Shown here: positions 8,833-17,312 of the stretch, piece by piece
How positions within the stretch are numbered: the stretch's first letter is position 1
How the letters are laid out: every line of letters begins with the position of its first letter
Assembly: GCA_015056795.1 (NCBI GenBank)
Contig: SVFO01000021.1
Span: 1-64,000 of the forward strand
DNA: 64,000 nucleotides
Reading direction: 5' to 3'
Origin: Lachnospiraceae bacterium
GTDB lineage: Bacteria; Bacillota; Clostridia; Lachnospirales; Lachnospiraceae
Program-made: the position numbers and the translations under genes
The notes under the pieces: model-generated
What the model was told of the DNA's origin: nothing
Databases searched by the model: none
Seen by the model: the letters and a program-made list of their open reading frames with translations, nothing else

Positions 8833-8915
8833 GCCGGCGTGGCGGAATGGCAGACGCGGCAGACTCAAAATCTGTTAATGGCAACATTGTGCGGGTTCAA
8901 GTCCCGCCGCCGGCA
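8833..8915 (+). tRNA. tRNA-Leu (anticodon CAA)
   Basis: An 83-nt class II tRNA. The acceptor arms GCCGGCG and CGCCGGC pair. The anticodon stem CAGA/TCTG closes the loop CTCAAAA, giving anticodon CAA (reads UUG). The T arm is GCGGG-TTCAAGT-CCCGC. There is a long variable arm (about TTAATGGCAACATTGT). The 3' CCA is not encoded. Confidence 0.95.
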
Positions 8916-8922
8916 TTAGGAA

Positions 8923-8974
8923 CACCTCATCCGGCGCTACGCGCCACCTTCCCCTCAAGGGGAAGGCTTAAAAA
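8923..8974 (+). repeat. Two-hairpin intergenic repeat, copy 4
   Basis: CACCTCATCC, hairpin 1 (GGCGC-TAC-GCGCC), hairpin 2 (CCTTCCCC-TCAA-GGGGAAGG), CTTAAAA. It begins 8 bases after the tRNA end and directly abuts a terminator. Confidence 0.85.
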
Positions 8975-8975
8975 T

Positions 8976-9001
8976 GTCTCAGGGAACTGAGACTTTTTTT
9001 A
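8976..9001 (+). terminator. Terminator after tRNA-Leu
   Basis: GTCTCAG (8976-8982) pairs with CTGAGAC (8987-8993) across GGAA, followed by seven T. Confidence 0.9.
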
Positions 9002-9119
9002 TTCACTTTATTGGTAAAAATCACCAAAAATTGATTTTGCAAATGAACAAAATAGGTAAAAGTGCAAATAACTCTTTTCAAATCTAAAAAAATGTTGTAA
9101 AATAACCTTAAGATTTCAT

Positions 9120-9261
9120 AAAATGGTAACAAATACTTCTTAAGAAACGACACATTGTCTAAAATGACATAATAAACATTGAAATATTTCGTGAAATCTG
9201 ACTTTCCCATACAATTTTGAAACCGCGTGAACTTCCAAAAGTTTACAAAATGGTAACAAAT
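9120..9261 (+). repeat. 15-bp direct repeat pair upstream of the pilus promoter
   Basis: AAAATGGTAACAAAT occurs exactly at 9120-9134 and at 9247-9261, 127 bases apart (about 12 helical turns). The nearer copy ends 24 bases before the -35 element. The spacing and position suggest a paired activator or repressor site, with looping possible. This is an inference. The remaining stretch from 9002 to 9284 is AT-rich with no gene. Confidence 0.55.
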
Positions 9262-9284
9262 TTGTGATAATTCGATATCTATTG

Positions 9285-9313
9285 TTGACAGCCGCAAGAT
9301 CAAGGAATACAAT
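9285..9313 (+). promoter_or_regulatory. Promoter of the type IV pilus operon
   Basis: A perfect -35 TTGACA (9285-9290), a 17-base spacer and TACAAT (9308-9313). The spacer contains GCCGCAA, which can pair with TTGCGGT near 9344-9350, so an operator or early hairpin is possible. It is the only strong promoter I see ahead of the 18-kb pilus locus. Confidence 0.75.
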
Positions 9314-9398
9314 GAATTAAGGTATGTAGTATAATACTCTAGTTGCGGTTGTGTTGACATAAAAAATCGGACTGGATGTATTGGAGGTAATTGCCGCC

Positions 9399-11126
9399 AT
9401 GATGGAGCGTTGGGTCACATATTCCCGTAAAAAAAGACTGGGTGAATTGATGGTGGACGCTGGTGCGATCACCCAGGAACAGTTGGAATCCGCCCTTGCG
9501 GAGCAGAAGAAAAAAACTGGGCAAAAGCTTGGTAATGTGCTGATTGAACTTGGTTATGTTACCGAGGATCAGATGTTGGATGCACTGGTTAGCCAGCTAA
9601 ATTATCCCAGAGTAAATTTAAGAGAATTCAAGATCGAAGACCAGATTATTGCGATGGCGGACGAGTCCTTCCTGCGGAAGAACTTGATTATGCCTTTTGG
9701 CTTTAGTACGAATAACCCGAACCTGTTGAAGCTGGCCATGGCAGATCCTTTGGATTTGCGTGCGCTGGATGACTTCTTCCTTGTAACGGGTCATCAGGCC
9801 GAAATCTACATTGCGACCTCTGCTGACATTACGAATACCATCGGTCGCTACTATGGTAGTGCCGAGGCAAAGCGTATGGCAGATCAGTTCTCTAAGGAAC
9901 GTGCTGAATCCGGTAGGGGACAGAGCACGAACGATGAAGAGAACGAGGCATTACAACAGGCGCCTATCGTTAAGCTGGTAACGCAGATCATTGAACAGGC
10001 GGTTCGCAAGAGAACCTCCGATATTCACATCGAACCCTTTGAAGACGTCCTTCGAATCCGTTACAGAGTCGACGGCGTGCTTCAGCAGGAGATGGAGCAT
10101 AAGATGGATATCCACTCGGCAATGATCGCTCGTATCAAGATCATTTCCGGAATGGATATCGCAGAGAAGAGAAAACCTCAGGACGGACGTGCTACGGCGA
10201 TCGTAGACCGGAATGAGTACGATATCCGTGTATCCATGCTTCCTACCGTATACGGCGAGAAGGTGGTTATGCGTTTGACCCAGAAGAAGGCATTGTCGAG
10301 AGACAAGAAGGATCTGGGCTTCCCTCCTGCAGAATTGGAGAAATTCGAAAAGATTATCAGCAGGCCGAATGGCATTATGCTGGTTACGGGACCTACTGGT
10401 TCTGGTAAATCTACTACGCTGTATACGGCACTTAGTGAGCTGAACACAATCGGCGTAAATATCATCACCGTTGAGGACCCTGTCGAGGCAAACATCTTCG
10501 GCATCAATCAGGTTCAGACGAATGAGAAAGCAGGACTTACCTTTGCAAGTGCACTGCGTTCCATTCTGCGTCAGGACCCTGACATCATCATGATCGGTGA
10601 GATTCGTGACCAGGAGACAGCTGGTATCGCCGTAAAAGCGGCTATTACGGGTCACTTGGTTGTTAGTACCTTGCATACAAACTCTGCTGCAAGTACCATT
10701 ACCCGTCTTGCAGACATGGGTATTGAGGATTACTTGATTGCAGACTCCGTTATCGGCGTTATTGCACAGCGTTTGGTAAGAAGACTTTGTAAGTCTTGCT
10801 GTGAGGACGTTGTGGCAGATGAATATGAGAGATCAATTTTACAGATTCCTGACAGTCAGGGCCCCGTTATGATCAAACATCCAGGAAAGAAGCATGACTG
10901 CATTGAGTGCGGTGGTTCTGGATATCACGGACGAATCGGTATCTACGAGATTATGCCCCTGACGGCAAAGCTTAAGAGCGTGATCAGTAGAGGAGGTCTT
11001 CCTGAAGAAATCGAGAAAACGGCTTTGGATGAGGGCATGAAGACTCTGAGAATGCAGGCAATCAGCTATGCACTTCAAGGTATCACTTCTGTAGATGAAG
11101 TAAAGAGAGTAACGTTTGAGGAGTAA
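9399..11126 (+). CDS. pilB: Type IV pilus assembly ATPase PilB
   Basis: A 575-residue GspE/PilB ATPase that drives pilin polymerisation from the cytoplasmic side. The N-terminal MshEN-like region (about 10-150, LGELMVDAGAITQEQLESAL and KLGNVLIELGYV) is the kind that can bind c-di-GMP in relatives. The catalytic part has Walker A GPTGSGKSTT (about 330), the Asp box and Walker B IIMIGEIRD (about 395-403). A tetracysteine zinc site (CKSCC near 463, CIECGGSG near 501) is typical of PilB. GGAGG lies 11 bases before ATG 9399; an in-frame TTG at 9381 overlaps the ribosome binding site. It is the first gene of the pilus locus. Confidence 0.95.
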   Translation: MMERWVTYSRKKRLGELMVDAGAITQEQLESALAEQKKKTGQKLGNVLIELGYVTEDQMLDALVSQLNYPRVNLREFKIEDQIIAMADESFLRKNLIMPFGFSTNNPNLLKLAMADPLDLRALDDFFLVTGHQAEIYIATSADITNTIGRYYGSAEAKRMADQFSKERAESGRGQSTNDEENEALQQAPIVKLVTQIIEQAVRKRTSDIHIEPFEDVLRIRYRVDGVLQQEMEHKMDIHSAMIARIKIISGMDIAEKRKPQDGRATAIVDRNEYDIRVSMLPTVYGEKVVMRLTQKKALSRDKKDLGFPPAELEKFEKIISRPNGIMLVTGPTGSGKSTTLYTALSELNTIGVNIITVEDPVEANIFGINQVQTNEKAGLTFASALRSILRQDPDIIMIGEIRDQETAGIAVKAAITGHLVVSTLHTNSAASTITRLADMGIEDYLIADSVIGVIAQRLVRRLCKSCCEDVVADEYERSILQIPDSQGPVMIKHPGKKHDCIECGGSGYHGRIGIYEIMPLTAKLKSVISRGGLPEEIEKTALDEGMKTLRMQAISYALQGITSVDEVKRVTFEE

Positions 11127-11180
11127 CACCTCATCCGGCGCTGCGCGCCACCTTCCCCTCAAGGGGAAGTCTTTAAAGAG
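11127..11180 (+). repeat. Two-hairpin intergenic repeat, copy 5
   Basis: CACCTCATCC, hairpin 1 (GGCGC-TGC-GCGCC), hairpin 2 (CTTCCCC-TCAA-GGGGAAG), CTTTAAAGAGG. It begins at the base after the pilB stop codon, inside the operon, so it does not fully stop transcription if pilT shares the promoter. Confidence 0.85.
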
Positions 11181-11219
11181 GGTTGATCTTAGAATAACAA
11201 ATATGAGGGGAAGAAACTT

Positions 11220-12281
11220 ATGAATGCATCGATTTCCAGTTTCTTGATGGTAGCAAAGCAATTTGGAGCATCTGACTTACATTTGACCGTAGGCGTTAGA
11301 CCGAAGGTTCGTATCCGCGGCACCCTGCAGGAGATCGCAGTTGCCGATAGGTTGATGCCTTCAGACGCAAAAGAACTTGTGGAATCCATGTTTAAGCCCC
11401 GCCAGAAGGAAATCTTTGATAAGTATGGTGAGGTGGACTTTGCATATGCAGTTCCCGACATTGGCCGTTTCCGTGTAAATGCTTTTAAGCAGAGAGGCTC
11501 CTATGGCGCCGTTTTGCGTCTGGTAGGTACAGAGATTCCTGCTCCTGCGACGCTTGGCATTCCGATTTCGGTTGTAGAACTGACAAAGAGAAAAAGGGGC
11601 CTTGTTCTCGTAACTGGGCCTACAGGATCTGGTAAGTCCACGACCCTGGCTTCCTTGATTGACATTATTAACAAGAATTACAATTCTCACATTATTACAT
11701 TGGAAGACCCGATTGAATACTTGCACAACCATAACAAAGCAATTGTAAACCAGAGAGAGATTGGTATTGATACGCAGAGCTATGCGAACGGCCTTCGTGC
11801 TGCGCTTCGTGAAGACCCTGATGTAATCCTGGTAGGAGAGATGAGAGACCTAGAGACAATTTCTACTGCAATTACTGCAGCCGAAACTGGACACTTGGTA
11901 TTCTCAACCCTGCATACTATCGGTGCTGCACCCACCATCGACCGTGTTATCGATGTATTCCCACCTCATCAGCAGGATCAGATCAGAGTACAGCTTGCAT
12001 CCGTGCTGGAGTGCGTTATTTCTCAGCAGCTCTGCCCGACGGCAGACGGAAAGGGCCGTGTGGCAGCCTTCGAAGTCATGCATGCGAATGCAGCTATCCG
12101 CAACTTGATTCGTGAAGGAAAATCCCATCAGATCGATGGTATGATCCAGACAAATAAGAAACAGGGAATGCAGACCATGGATGATGCTTTGTTTGAACTT
12201 TATCTGAAGCATAAGATTGATGGCGCTACCTGTATCGAATTTGCACAGGATCCTCTGGTAATGCAGGAGAAGGTTTATTAA
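11220..12281 (+). CDS. pilT: Type IV pilus retraction ATPase PilT
   Basis: A 353-residue hexameric ATPase that depolymerises pili and powers twitching. The PAS-like N-terminal domain begins SDLHLTVG. Walker A GPTGSGKSTT lies near 132-141, and the Asp/Walker B boxes (LREDPDVILVGEMRD) near 197-211. The His box is TGHLVFSTLHT. The C-terminal RNLIREGKSHQI (AIRNLIRE motif) is the PilT retraction signature. Length is standard. AGGGGAAG precedes the ATG. Its presence argues that these pili retract rather than only secrete. Confidence 0.95.
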   Translation: MNASISSFLMVAKQFGASDLHLTVGVRPKVRIRGTLQEIAVADRLMPSDAKELVESMFKPRQKEIFDKYGEVDFAYAVPDIGRFRVNAFKQRGSYGAVLRLVGTEIPAPATLGIPISVVELTKRKRGLVLVTGPTGSGKSTTLASLIDIINKNYNSHIITLEDPIEYLHNHNKAIVNQREIGIDTQSYANGLRAALREDPDVILVGEMRDLETISTAITAAETGHLVFSTLHTIGAAPTIDRVIDVFPPHQQDQIRVQLASVLECVISQQLCPTADGKGRVAAFEVMHANAAIRNLIREGKSHQIDGMIQTNKKQGMQTMDDALFELYLKHKIDGATCIEFAQDPLVMQEKVY

Positions 12282-12399
12282 TTCAAGACGTTACAAAAAA
12301 TTGGAAAAATTATTAAAAATTTGTGAATAAGCTCTAAAATACTTCCTAACATTGTCCGATATAAACAATGTAGGGGAGATCTCGAAAGGATGAACGAGA

Positions 12400-13608
12400 A
12401 TGGCTGTTTATAAGTACGAGATTATTGATCCCAACGGAAAACACAAAAAAGGTACCATCGACGCGAACGATGAGATGACTGCAAGGCAGACGCTAAAGAC
12501 AGATGGCAGTACTTTGGTGTCGATCGGCATGGCTGGCGCATTGGATAAAGAGGTTGACATCCATTTTGGCGCCCCTGTAAAACCGAAAGAGTTGGCAGTG
12601 TTCTGTAACATGTTTAAGTCGATTCTGGCAGCTGGTGTTACGATTATTGAAGCGTTGGGTATGCTTGCTGAACAGACGGAAAATAAGCGCTTTAGGGCAG
12701 TTATTGAAGAGGTTCATGATGATGTACAAAAGGGTGAGACGCTCTCGGGAGCTTTTGCAAAGCATCCAAAGTTTTTCCCTGAGATGATGGTACAGATGGC
12801 AAATGCCGGCGAAGCTTCTGGTTCCCTGGAAATCTCCTTTGGCAGATTGTCAACGCACTTTGAAAAGGATGCACACTTGAAGGCTTTGATTGCGAAGTCC
12901 CTGGTTTACCCCATTATTTTGATTTGCGTTATTGTCGGCGTAGTCATCATCATGATGACGGTCATCGTACCTCAGTTTACTTCAACGTTTGATGAGGTCG
13001 GTGCGACGCTGCCAGGAATTACTTTGGCGGTTATGGGAATCAGTAATTTTATCGTGAATTATTGGTGGATTGGGCTAATCGTCATAGCTGCGATTGTTGC
13101 TTTCCTTGTTAGTTTTAAGAAAACTGAGCGTGGAGCACTCCTTTTTGGAAAGATTCAGTTGCATGCTCCGTTGTTCGGAAACTTAACGATCAAGAGTGCA
13201 TCTGCGAGATTTTGCCGTACGTTAAGTACGCTGATTGCTTCTGGTATGGCGCTGGTGGAAGCAATTCATATTACGGCAAAAATCATGTCAAATGAAGTAG
13301 TGAAACGCGCCATGTATAAGGCGGAAGAGGATGTAACGCAAGGATTTCCATTGTCGGTTCCTCTAATGGAAGCAGAGGTTTTTCCTATTATGGTTCCTCA
13401 AATGGTAAAGATTGGCGAGGAAACTGGTAGCTTGGAGGAAATGCTTGGAAAGATAGCAGATTATTACGATGAAGAGGTTGAGATCGCAACGGAAGCACTG
13501 GTGGCTGCAATGGAGCCCTTGATCATCATTGTAATGGCTGGAACCGTTGTTCCCATCATTCTTGCCGTGCTGATGCCCATGTTTAGCCTATACAGTGCCA
13601 TTGGTTAA
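12400..13608 (+). CDS. pilC: Type IV pilus inner-membrane platform protein PilC
   Basis: A 402-residue GspF/PilC platform protein. Two cytoplasmic T2SSF domains (about 65-185 and 268-385) alternate with membrane helices near 167-195, 220-240 and 372-398. It couples the PilB and PilT motors to the pilin polymer in the membrane. Full length with the family pattern FxRxLSTLIASGMALVEA in the second half. GAAAGG precedes the ATG. Confidence 0.94.
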   Translation: MAVYKYEIIDPNGKHKKGTIDANDEMTARQTLKTDGSTLVSIGMAGALDKEVDIHFGAPVKPKELAVFCNMFKSILAAGVTIIEALGMLAEQTENKRFRAVIEEVHDDVQKGETLSGAFAKHPKFFPEMMVQMANAGEASGSLEISFGRLSTHFEKDAHLKALIAKSLVYPIILICVIVGVVIIMMTVIVPQFTSTFDEVGATLPGITLAVMGISNFIVNYWWIGLIVIAAIVAFLVSFKKTERGALLFGKIQLHAPLFGNLTIKSASARFCRTLSTLIASGMALVEAIHITAKIMSNEVVKRAMYKAEEDVTQGFPLSVPLMEAEVFPIMVPQMVKIGEETGSLEEMLGKIADYYDEEVEIATEALVAAMEPLIIIVMAGTVVPIILAVLMPMFSLYSAIG

Positions 13609-13625
13609 GGGAATGAGTAGAAATC

Positions 13626-14132
13626 ATGAGATTGGTAAAAGAAAAAGTAAAATTGAATAATAGCGGTTTTTCCCTTGTTGAACTTATCATTGTCATTGCA
13701 ATAATGGCAATATTAGTAGGGGTTGTAGGTTCTCAAGTTATTCCGTACCTTGAGAATTCACGACGAGCGAAAGATGTGCAGATTATTAGCACTTATGCAA
13801 CGGCGGGAATAGCAGCTTATTCATTGCATCCAGATTCGGCGGAGGATATCGGTGACGAACTGGTAATCGAAGTTACTCCTGGGACGGGAGGGACTGGTGA
13901 TGTTTTTACATGCACAACATCTACAGGTGCTCAGGTGATTGCTGATGAAATGAAGGTTCTAATTGATAAGGATTATGTAACAAATCCAAATACTTCGTTT
14001 GAGTCAAAAGCATATAAGAAGGTCAATAAGATTGTGATTACATTACATTTTGACACCAGAGAAGTAGAAGTTTATGGATACGATACAAACGGAGCCATTT
14101 TTAACGAAAATAATGTTTTTGGACAGTTGTAA
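13626..14132 (+). CDS. Type IV prepilin, copy 1 (probably minor)
   Basis: A 168-residue prepilin. A short basic leader ends at Gly14. The mature N-terminus FSLVELIIVIAIMAILVGVV has Glu5 and the hydrophobic assembly helix. Its first ~40 mature residues are almost identical to those of the next gene, so the two arose by duplication. The C-terminal globular parts differ. Codon use here is ordinary (TTA, ATA, AGT), unlike the next gene. The ribosome binding site is weak. I infer a lower-abundance pilin. Confidence 0.88.
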   Translation: MRLVKEKVKLNNSGFSLVELIIVIAIMAILVGVVGSQVIPYLENSRRAKDVQIISTYATAGIAAYSLHPDSAEDIGDELVIEVTPGTGGTGDVFTCTTSTGAQVIADEMKVLIDKDYVTNPNTSFESKAYKKVNKIVITLHFDTREVEVYGYDTNGAIFNENNVFGQL

Positions 14133-14146
14133 AGGAGGTTATTAGC

Positions 14147-14162
14147 CCGTAGCCATGACGGG
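14147..14162 (+). other. Small hairpin between the two prepilin genes
   Basis: CCCGT (14147) can pair with ACGGG (14158) in the 76-base leader before the second prepilin. It has no T tract. It might be a processing or stabilising element for the abundant downstream message; this is weakly supported. Confidence 0.3.
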
Positions 14163-14208
14163 TTGATGATAAATAAATAATTTTATATTCTCAAGGAGGA
14201 TGATTAAA

Positions 14209-14721
14209 ATGAAAAAGTTAAACAACAAAGGTTTCTCCCTGGTTGAGCTGATCATCGTTATTGCTATTATGGCAATTCTGGTTGGCGTAGTTGGTTCTCA
14301 GGTTATTCCTTATCTGGAGAACTCCAGAAAGGCTAAGGACATTCAGGTTCTGAGCTCCTGGAATACCTCTGCAATGTCTGCATACTCAGGTGCCGCAGCA
14401 ATCATTGATCCTACGTTAGATTATTATCTTAGAATTACTGATGGAGCTACCGATGGTACTGGCGTAAATGTTGGTACTACCACTAACCCTACTACCACTC
14501 CTACTGGCGCTTGCCAATCCATTAAGAACGCATTTATGGAGCTTTCTGGATTTAACGTAGCTGCATTTAAGTTTGGTTCCACTGGCGGAAGCTTCGAGTC
14601 TAAGGCTGGTAAGGACATTGACTGGGTTGAAGTATGGATCAAACATGAAGGCGGAATGCAGATGACCATTCATAATGCAACTTCTGCTAAGTACAATTTT
14701 GATGTGATTTACAGCAAGTAA
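14209..14721 (+). CDS. pilA: Major type IV prepilin
   Basis: A 170-residue prepilin: leader MKKLNNKG, then FSLVELIIVIAIMAILVGVV with Glu5. The globular part is Gly/Thr-rich (TTTNPTTTPTG) with one Cys only. I take it as the major subunit because its codons are those of highly expressed genes (CTG, ATC, GTT, TCC) and because AAGGAGG sits at ideal distance from ATG 14209. The ATG at 14200 is too close to the ribosome binding site. PilD, encoded next, would remove the leader. Confidence 0.92.
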   Translation: MKKLNNKGFSLVELIIVIAIMAILVGVVGSQVIPYLENSRKAKDIQVLSSWNTSAMSAYSGAAAIIDPTLDYYLRITDGATDGTGVNVGTTTNPTTTPTGACQSIKNAFMELSGFNVAAFKFGSTGGSFESKAGKDIDWVEVWIKHEGGMQMTIHNATSAKYNFDVIYSK

Positions 14722-14758
14722 TTCTTTTTAATTGTTTTAGTGACGGGAGGATCTGATC

Positions 14759-15511
14759 GTGCCTGCTTTGGTGATTACATATAGTTGCGTTGCTATTTTG
14801 GGAATTGCCATTGGGGGAATTGTTAATTCTTTAATTGATAATTTTCTTTTGCATGAGAGCATTTTCCACAGATATTGCAACAAATGCTCAGTAGAGGTAA
14901 AGTTGCATGATCAGATTCCGATCGTATCGTTCTTATTACTAAAAGGCAGATGCCGCTCCTGCGGAGCGAAGGCAAGCAAACGGTATCCTATCGTGGAACT
15001 GTTGAACGGGGCTTTGTATTTGGTCGTTTTCATGGCGAACGGGTTCAATTTTCAGAGCTTTCTTTATTGCCTTATGACGTCTGCCTTTTTGGTAATAAGT
15101 TTTGTAGATGGTAACAGCTTGGAGATTCCGCTTCCCTGTAATTTATTTATTGGGATTCTTGGAATCATTATGTGCGTCTATGATCATACTCATATCTTAA
15201 GTTATCTTATCGGCGTCATCTGCGTAAGCGGTGTTTTGTTAGTGCTATATTATCTTTCCGGCGGTGCCTTGATTGGTGGTGGAGACGTAAAGCTAATGGC
15301 GGCAGCTGGATTGCTTTTGGGTTGGCAAAAAACTGCATTGGCGTTTCCGCTTGCTTGTATTATTGCCTCCGTGATCCATGTGATTCGTATGAAGGTATCT
15401 AAAGCGGAAAAGGTTTTGGCTATGGGTCCTTACCTTTGCGCAGCACTTTTTATTTGTGCATTATGGGGTGATCAAATGATTCATTGGTATTTGAATATGA
15501 TTTTAAAATAA
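14759..15511 (+). CDS. pilD: Prepilin peptidase PilD
   Basis: A 250-residue A24 aspartic peptidase of the inner membrane that cleaves prepilin leaders after Gly and, in relatives, methylates the new N-terminus. The cytoplasmic loop has two Cys pairs (CNKC and CRSC, about 41-65) and RYPIVELLNG. The catalytic Asps are seen in SFVDGNSLEIP (about 119) and GGGDVKLMAAAG (about 178). Several membrane helices follow. Translation starts at GTG 14759 with GGGAGG upstream. Confidence 0.92.
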   Translation: MPALVITYSCVAILGIAIGGIVNSLIDNFLLHESIFHRYCNKCSVEVKLHDQIPIVSFLLLKGRCRSCGAKASKRYPIVELLNGALYLVVFMANGFNFQSFLYCLMTSAFLVISFVDGNSLEIPLPCNLFIGILGIIMCVYDHTHILSYLIGVICVSGVLLVLYYLSGGALIGGGDVKLMAAAGLLLGWQKTALAFPLACIIASVIHVIRMKVSKAEKVLAMGPYLCAALFICALWGDQMIHWYLNMILK

Positions 15512-15514
15512 GCA

Positions 15515-15569
15515 TTTCTTTTCTGATTTCCTAAGTCTGACTTGATTACTTGGGGAATGAGAAAAGAAA
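15515..15569 (+). other. Long imperfect hairpin between pilD and pilM
   Basis: TTTCTTTTCT...TTCCTAAGT can pair with ACTTGGGGAAT...AGAAAAGAAA over about 24 positions with a few mismatches or G-U pairs. No T tract follows. It probably acts in mRNA processing or stability within the operon, dividing the pilin/peptidase part from the machinery part. Confidence 0.5.
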
Positions 15570-15609
15570 GGCAGAATATATTAAGCATACATAAAGGAGA
15601 ATTCGTTTT

Positions 15610-17283
15610 ATGGCTAAGAAGGTTCTAAGTATTCAAACGGGTATCTGGTGGACAAAGGTCGCTGTCATGGAATATGGGGTAAAGCACCCTAGGGTTTTTG
15701 ACATGTTTACCTTTAGAACACCTGAAAATGCTGTAGAGGATGGTTACATTCGCGAAAGAGAGAGCCTTTCAAATCAGCTTCGTGCAGAGCTCAGTAAGCG
15801 TAAGATTACCGAGAGAAAAGCAATTTTTTCCATCAACTCAGCGAAGGTCGTGTCTAGAGAGGTTATGGTACCTAGAGTTGGCGCTCGGCAGTTAAAAACT
15901 CTCGCAATAGAACAGGCTAGAGAAAACTTCCCGATGGATATTGCAAGCTATACCATTAGCTATTCCAAGATGGGCATGTTAGATGGAGATCCTAAGCAGC
16001 AAATGAAGCTGCTTCTTCTTGCTGTTCCTGATAATCTGTTGTCCAATTATGTAAGCTTTGCAGAATTATGTGGCTTAGAAATTGAAACCTTTGAGTATAT
16101 GGGTAACTGCGCAATGCAGTTTATCGCTAAAAACTTTATCGAAGATGCCGTAATCGTACAGCTAGAAGAACGCTCTACGATTGTTTCGATTGTTAAAAAT
16201 ACAAAATTAGTATTCCAGCGTGTAGCACCGCATGGTTTTGATTCAACTCTTGCGGCTGCAATTGATCATCCTGTATTAGGACTTCACGAGGACTATGAGG
16301 CCTTTGATTTTTTGTGCAATAATAATATTACAAGAGACAAGGTTAAAGCAGACATGTTCCCCGATTCCGTTATTGCAGATCCTGAAGAGCGCGTTATCGC
16401 TGCGACCCAGGCATATGAAGCAATTAAAGAATCCATGGATTATCATGTAAGAATTGTAGTTTCTGCATTGGAGTTTTATCAGAACCAGTATAAGACTCCC
16501 CTGCGCGGAACTTTACATTTGATTGGTGATGGCATGCGTATTCAAGGCATGGCCAAGTATTTCGATTCAAAGATTAATATTGAGGTTGAAAAGGGCGATT
16601 ACTTATCTCAGGTTAAGATGGATAAGAAAAGCGCGAGTGTTTCCTCAAATGAGACATTAGGCTTGCTTTCTGTTTTGGGCGCAGTTTTGGAACCCATGGG
16701 AATTGTACCTAAAGAATTGGCAGATCGTGCAAGCAAGCGTAGTTCTACAAGAATTGCTTCCTTAGTATTTATGGTATCTATAATTGCCAGTGTGGCTTTG
16801 GTTGGCGTGGCCTACATGAGAAAGGCAAAAGCTGAGGAACATCAAAAAGAATTAAAGCAGTCGATAGAAAATCTTTCTCCTGTTCAAGAAATTTATGATG
16901 AAAATGTAAAATATCGAAATCTTGCTACTGAATATGTTACTTTCGACAATATGACCAAAACTCAGTGTGAGCAACTTAGAAAATTCGTTGGTGATTTGGA
17001 AATACAATTACCTGCAAATTGTAAAGTGATAAGTTTAGTCGCATCTGATGATAAGGTACAGCTAGAGATGGAATGTGATCTTAAGATGACAGCCGCGCAG
17101 ATTATTATTAATTTGAAGAAATTGGATTATCTAGAAAATATATATATTCCTAATTTGTCACGTCAGATAACGCAAATTGAAGATGAAAATGGAGTGCAGA
17201 TCGGTGATCCTATAGTTTCATGGAAATTTACATTAAGTGCTAACTTAAAGGATTCACCTTCAGAAGGACTTGTGGTTCGCTAA
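15610..17283 (+). CDS. pilM: PilM-PilN fusion protein (GspL-like)
   Basis: A 557-residue protein joining two alignment-complex parts. Residues about 1-370 form a PilM-like actin-fold ATPase (opening KVLSIQTGIWWTKVAVMEYG; HLIGDGMRIQGM later as the second phosphate loop). A single membrane helix lies at about 382-400, then a short coiled coil and an extracytoplasmic ferredoxin-like domain resembling PilN (about 410-545). PilM and PilN are separate in most type IV pili; the same fusion layout defines GspL of type II secretion. AAGGAG precedes the ATG. pilO follows 29 bases later. The PilN part is assigned by topology and position more than by motif. Confidence 0.8.
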   Translation: MAKKVLSIQTGIWWTKVAVMEYGVKHPRVFDMFTFRTPENAVEDGYIRERESLSNQLRAELSKRKITERKAIFSINSAKVVSREVMVPRVGARQLKTLAIEQARENFPMDIASYTISYSKMGMLDGDPKQQMKLLLLAVPDNLLSNYVSFAELCGLEIETFEYMGNCAMQFIAKNFIEDAVIVQLEERSTIVSIVKNTKLVFQRVAPHGFDSTLAAAIDHPVLGLHEDYEAFDFLCNNNITRDKVKADMFPDSVIADPEERVIAATQAYEAIKESMDYHVRIVVSALEFYQNQYKTPLRGTLHLIGDGMRIQGMAKYFDSKINIEVEKGDYLSQVKMDKKSASVSSNETLGLLSVLGAVLEPMGIVPKELADRASKRSSTRIASLVFMVSIIASVALVGVAYMRKAKAEEHQKELKQSIENLSPVQEIYDENVKYRNLATEYVTFDNMTKTQCEQLRKFVGDLEIQLPANCKVISLVASDDKVQLEMECDLKMTAAQIIINLKKLDYLENIYIPNLSRQITQIEDENGVQIGDPIVSWKFTLSANLKDSPSEGLVVR

Positions 17284-17312
17284 ACTGACTTTAGAAAAAG
17301 GAGACAGGAAGT

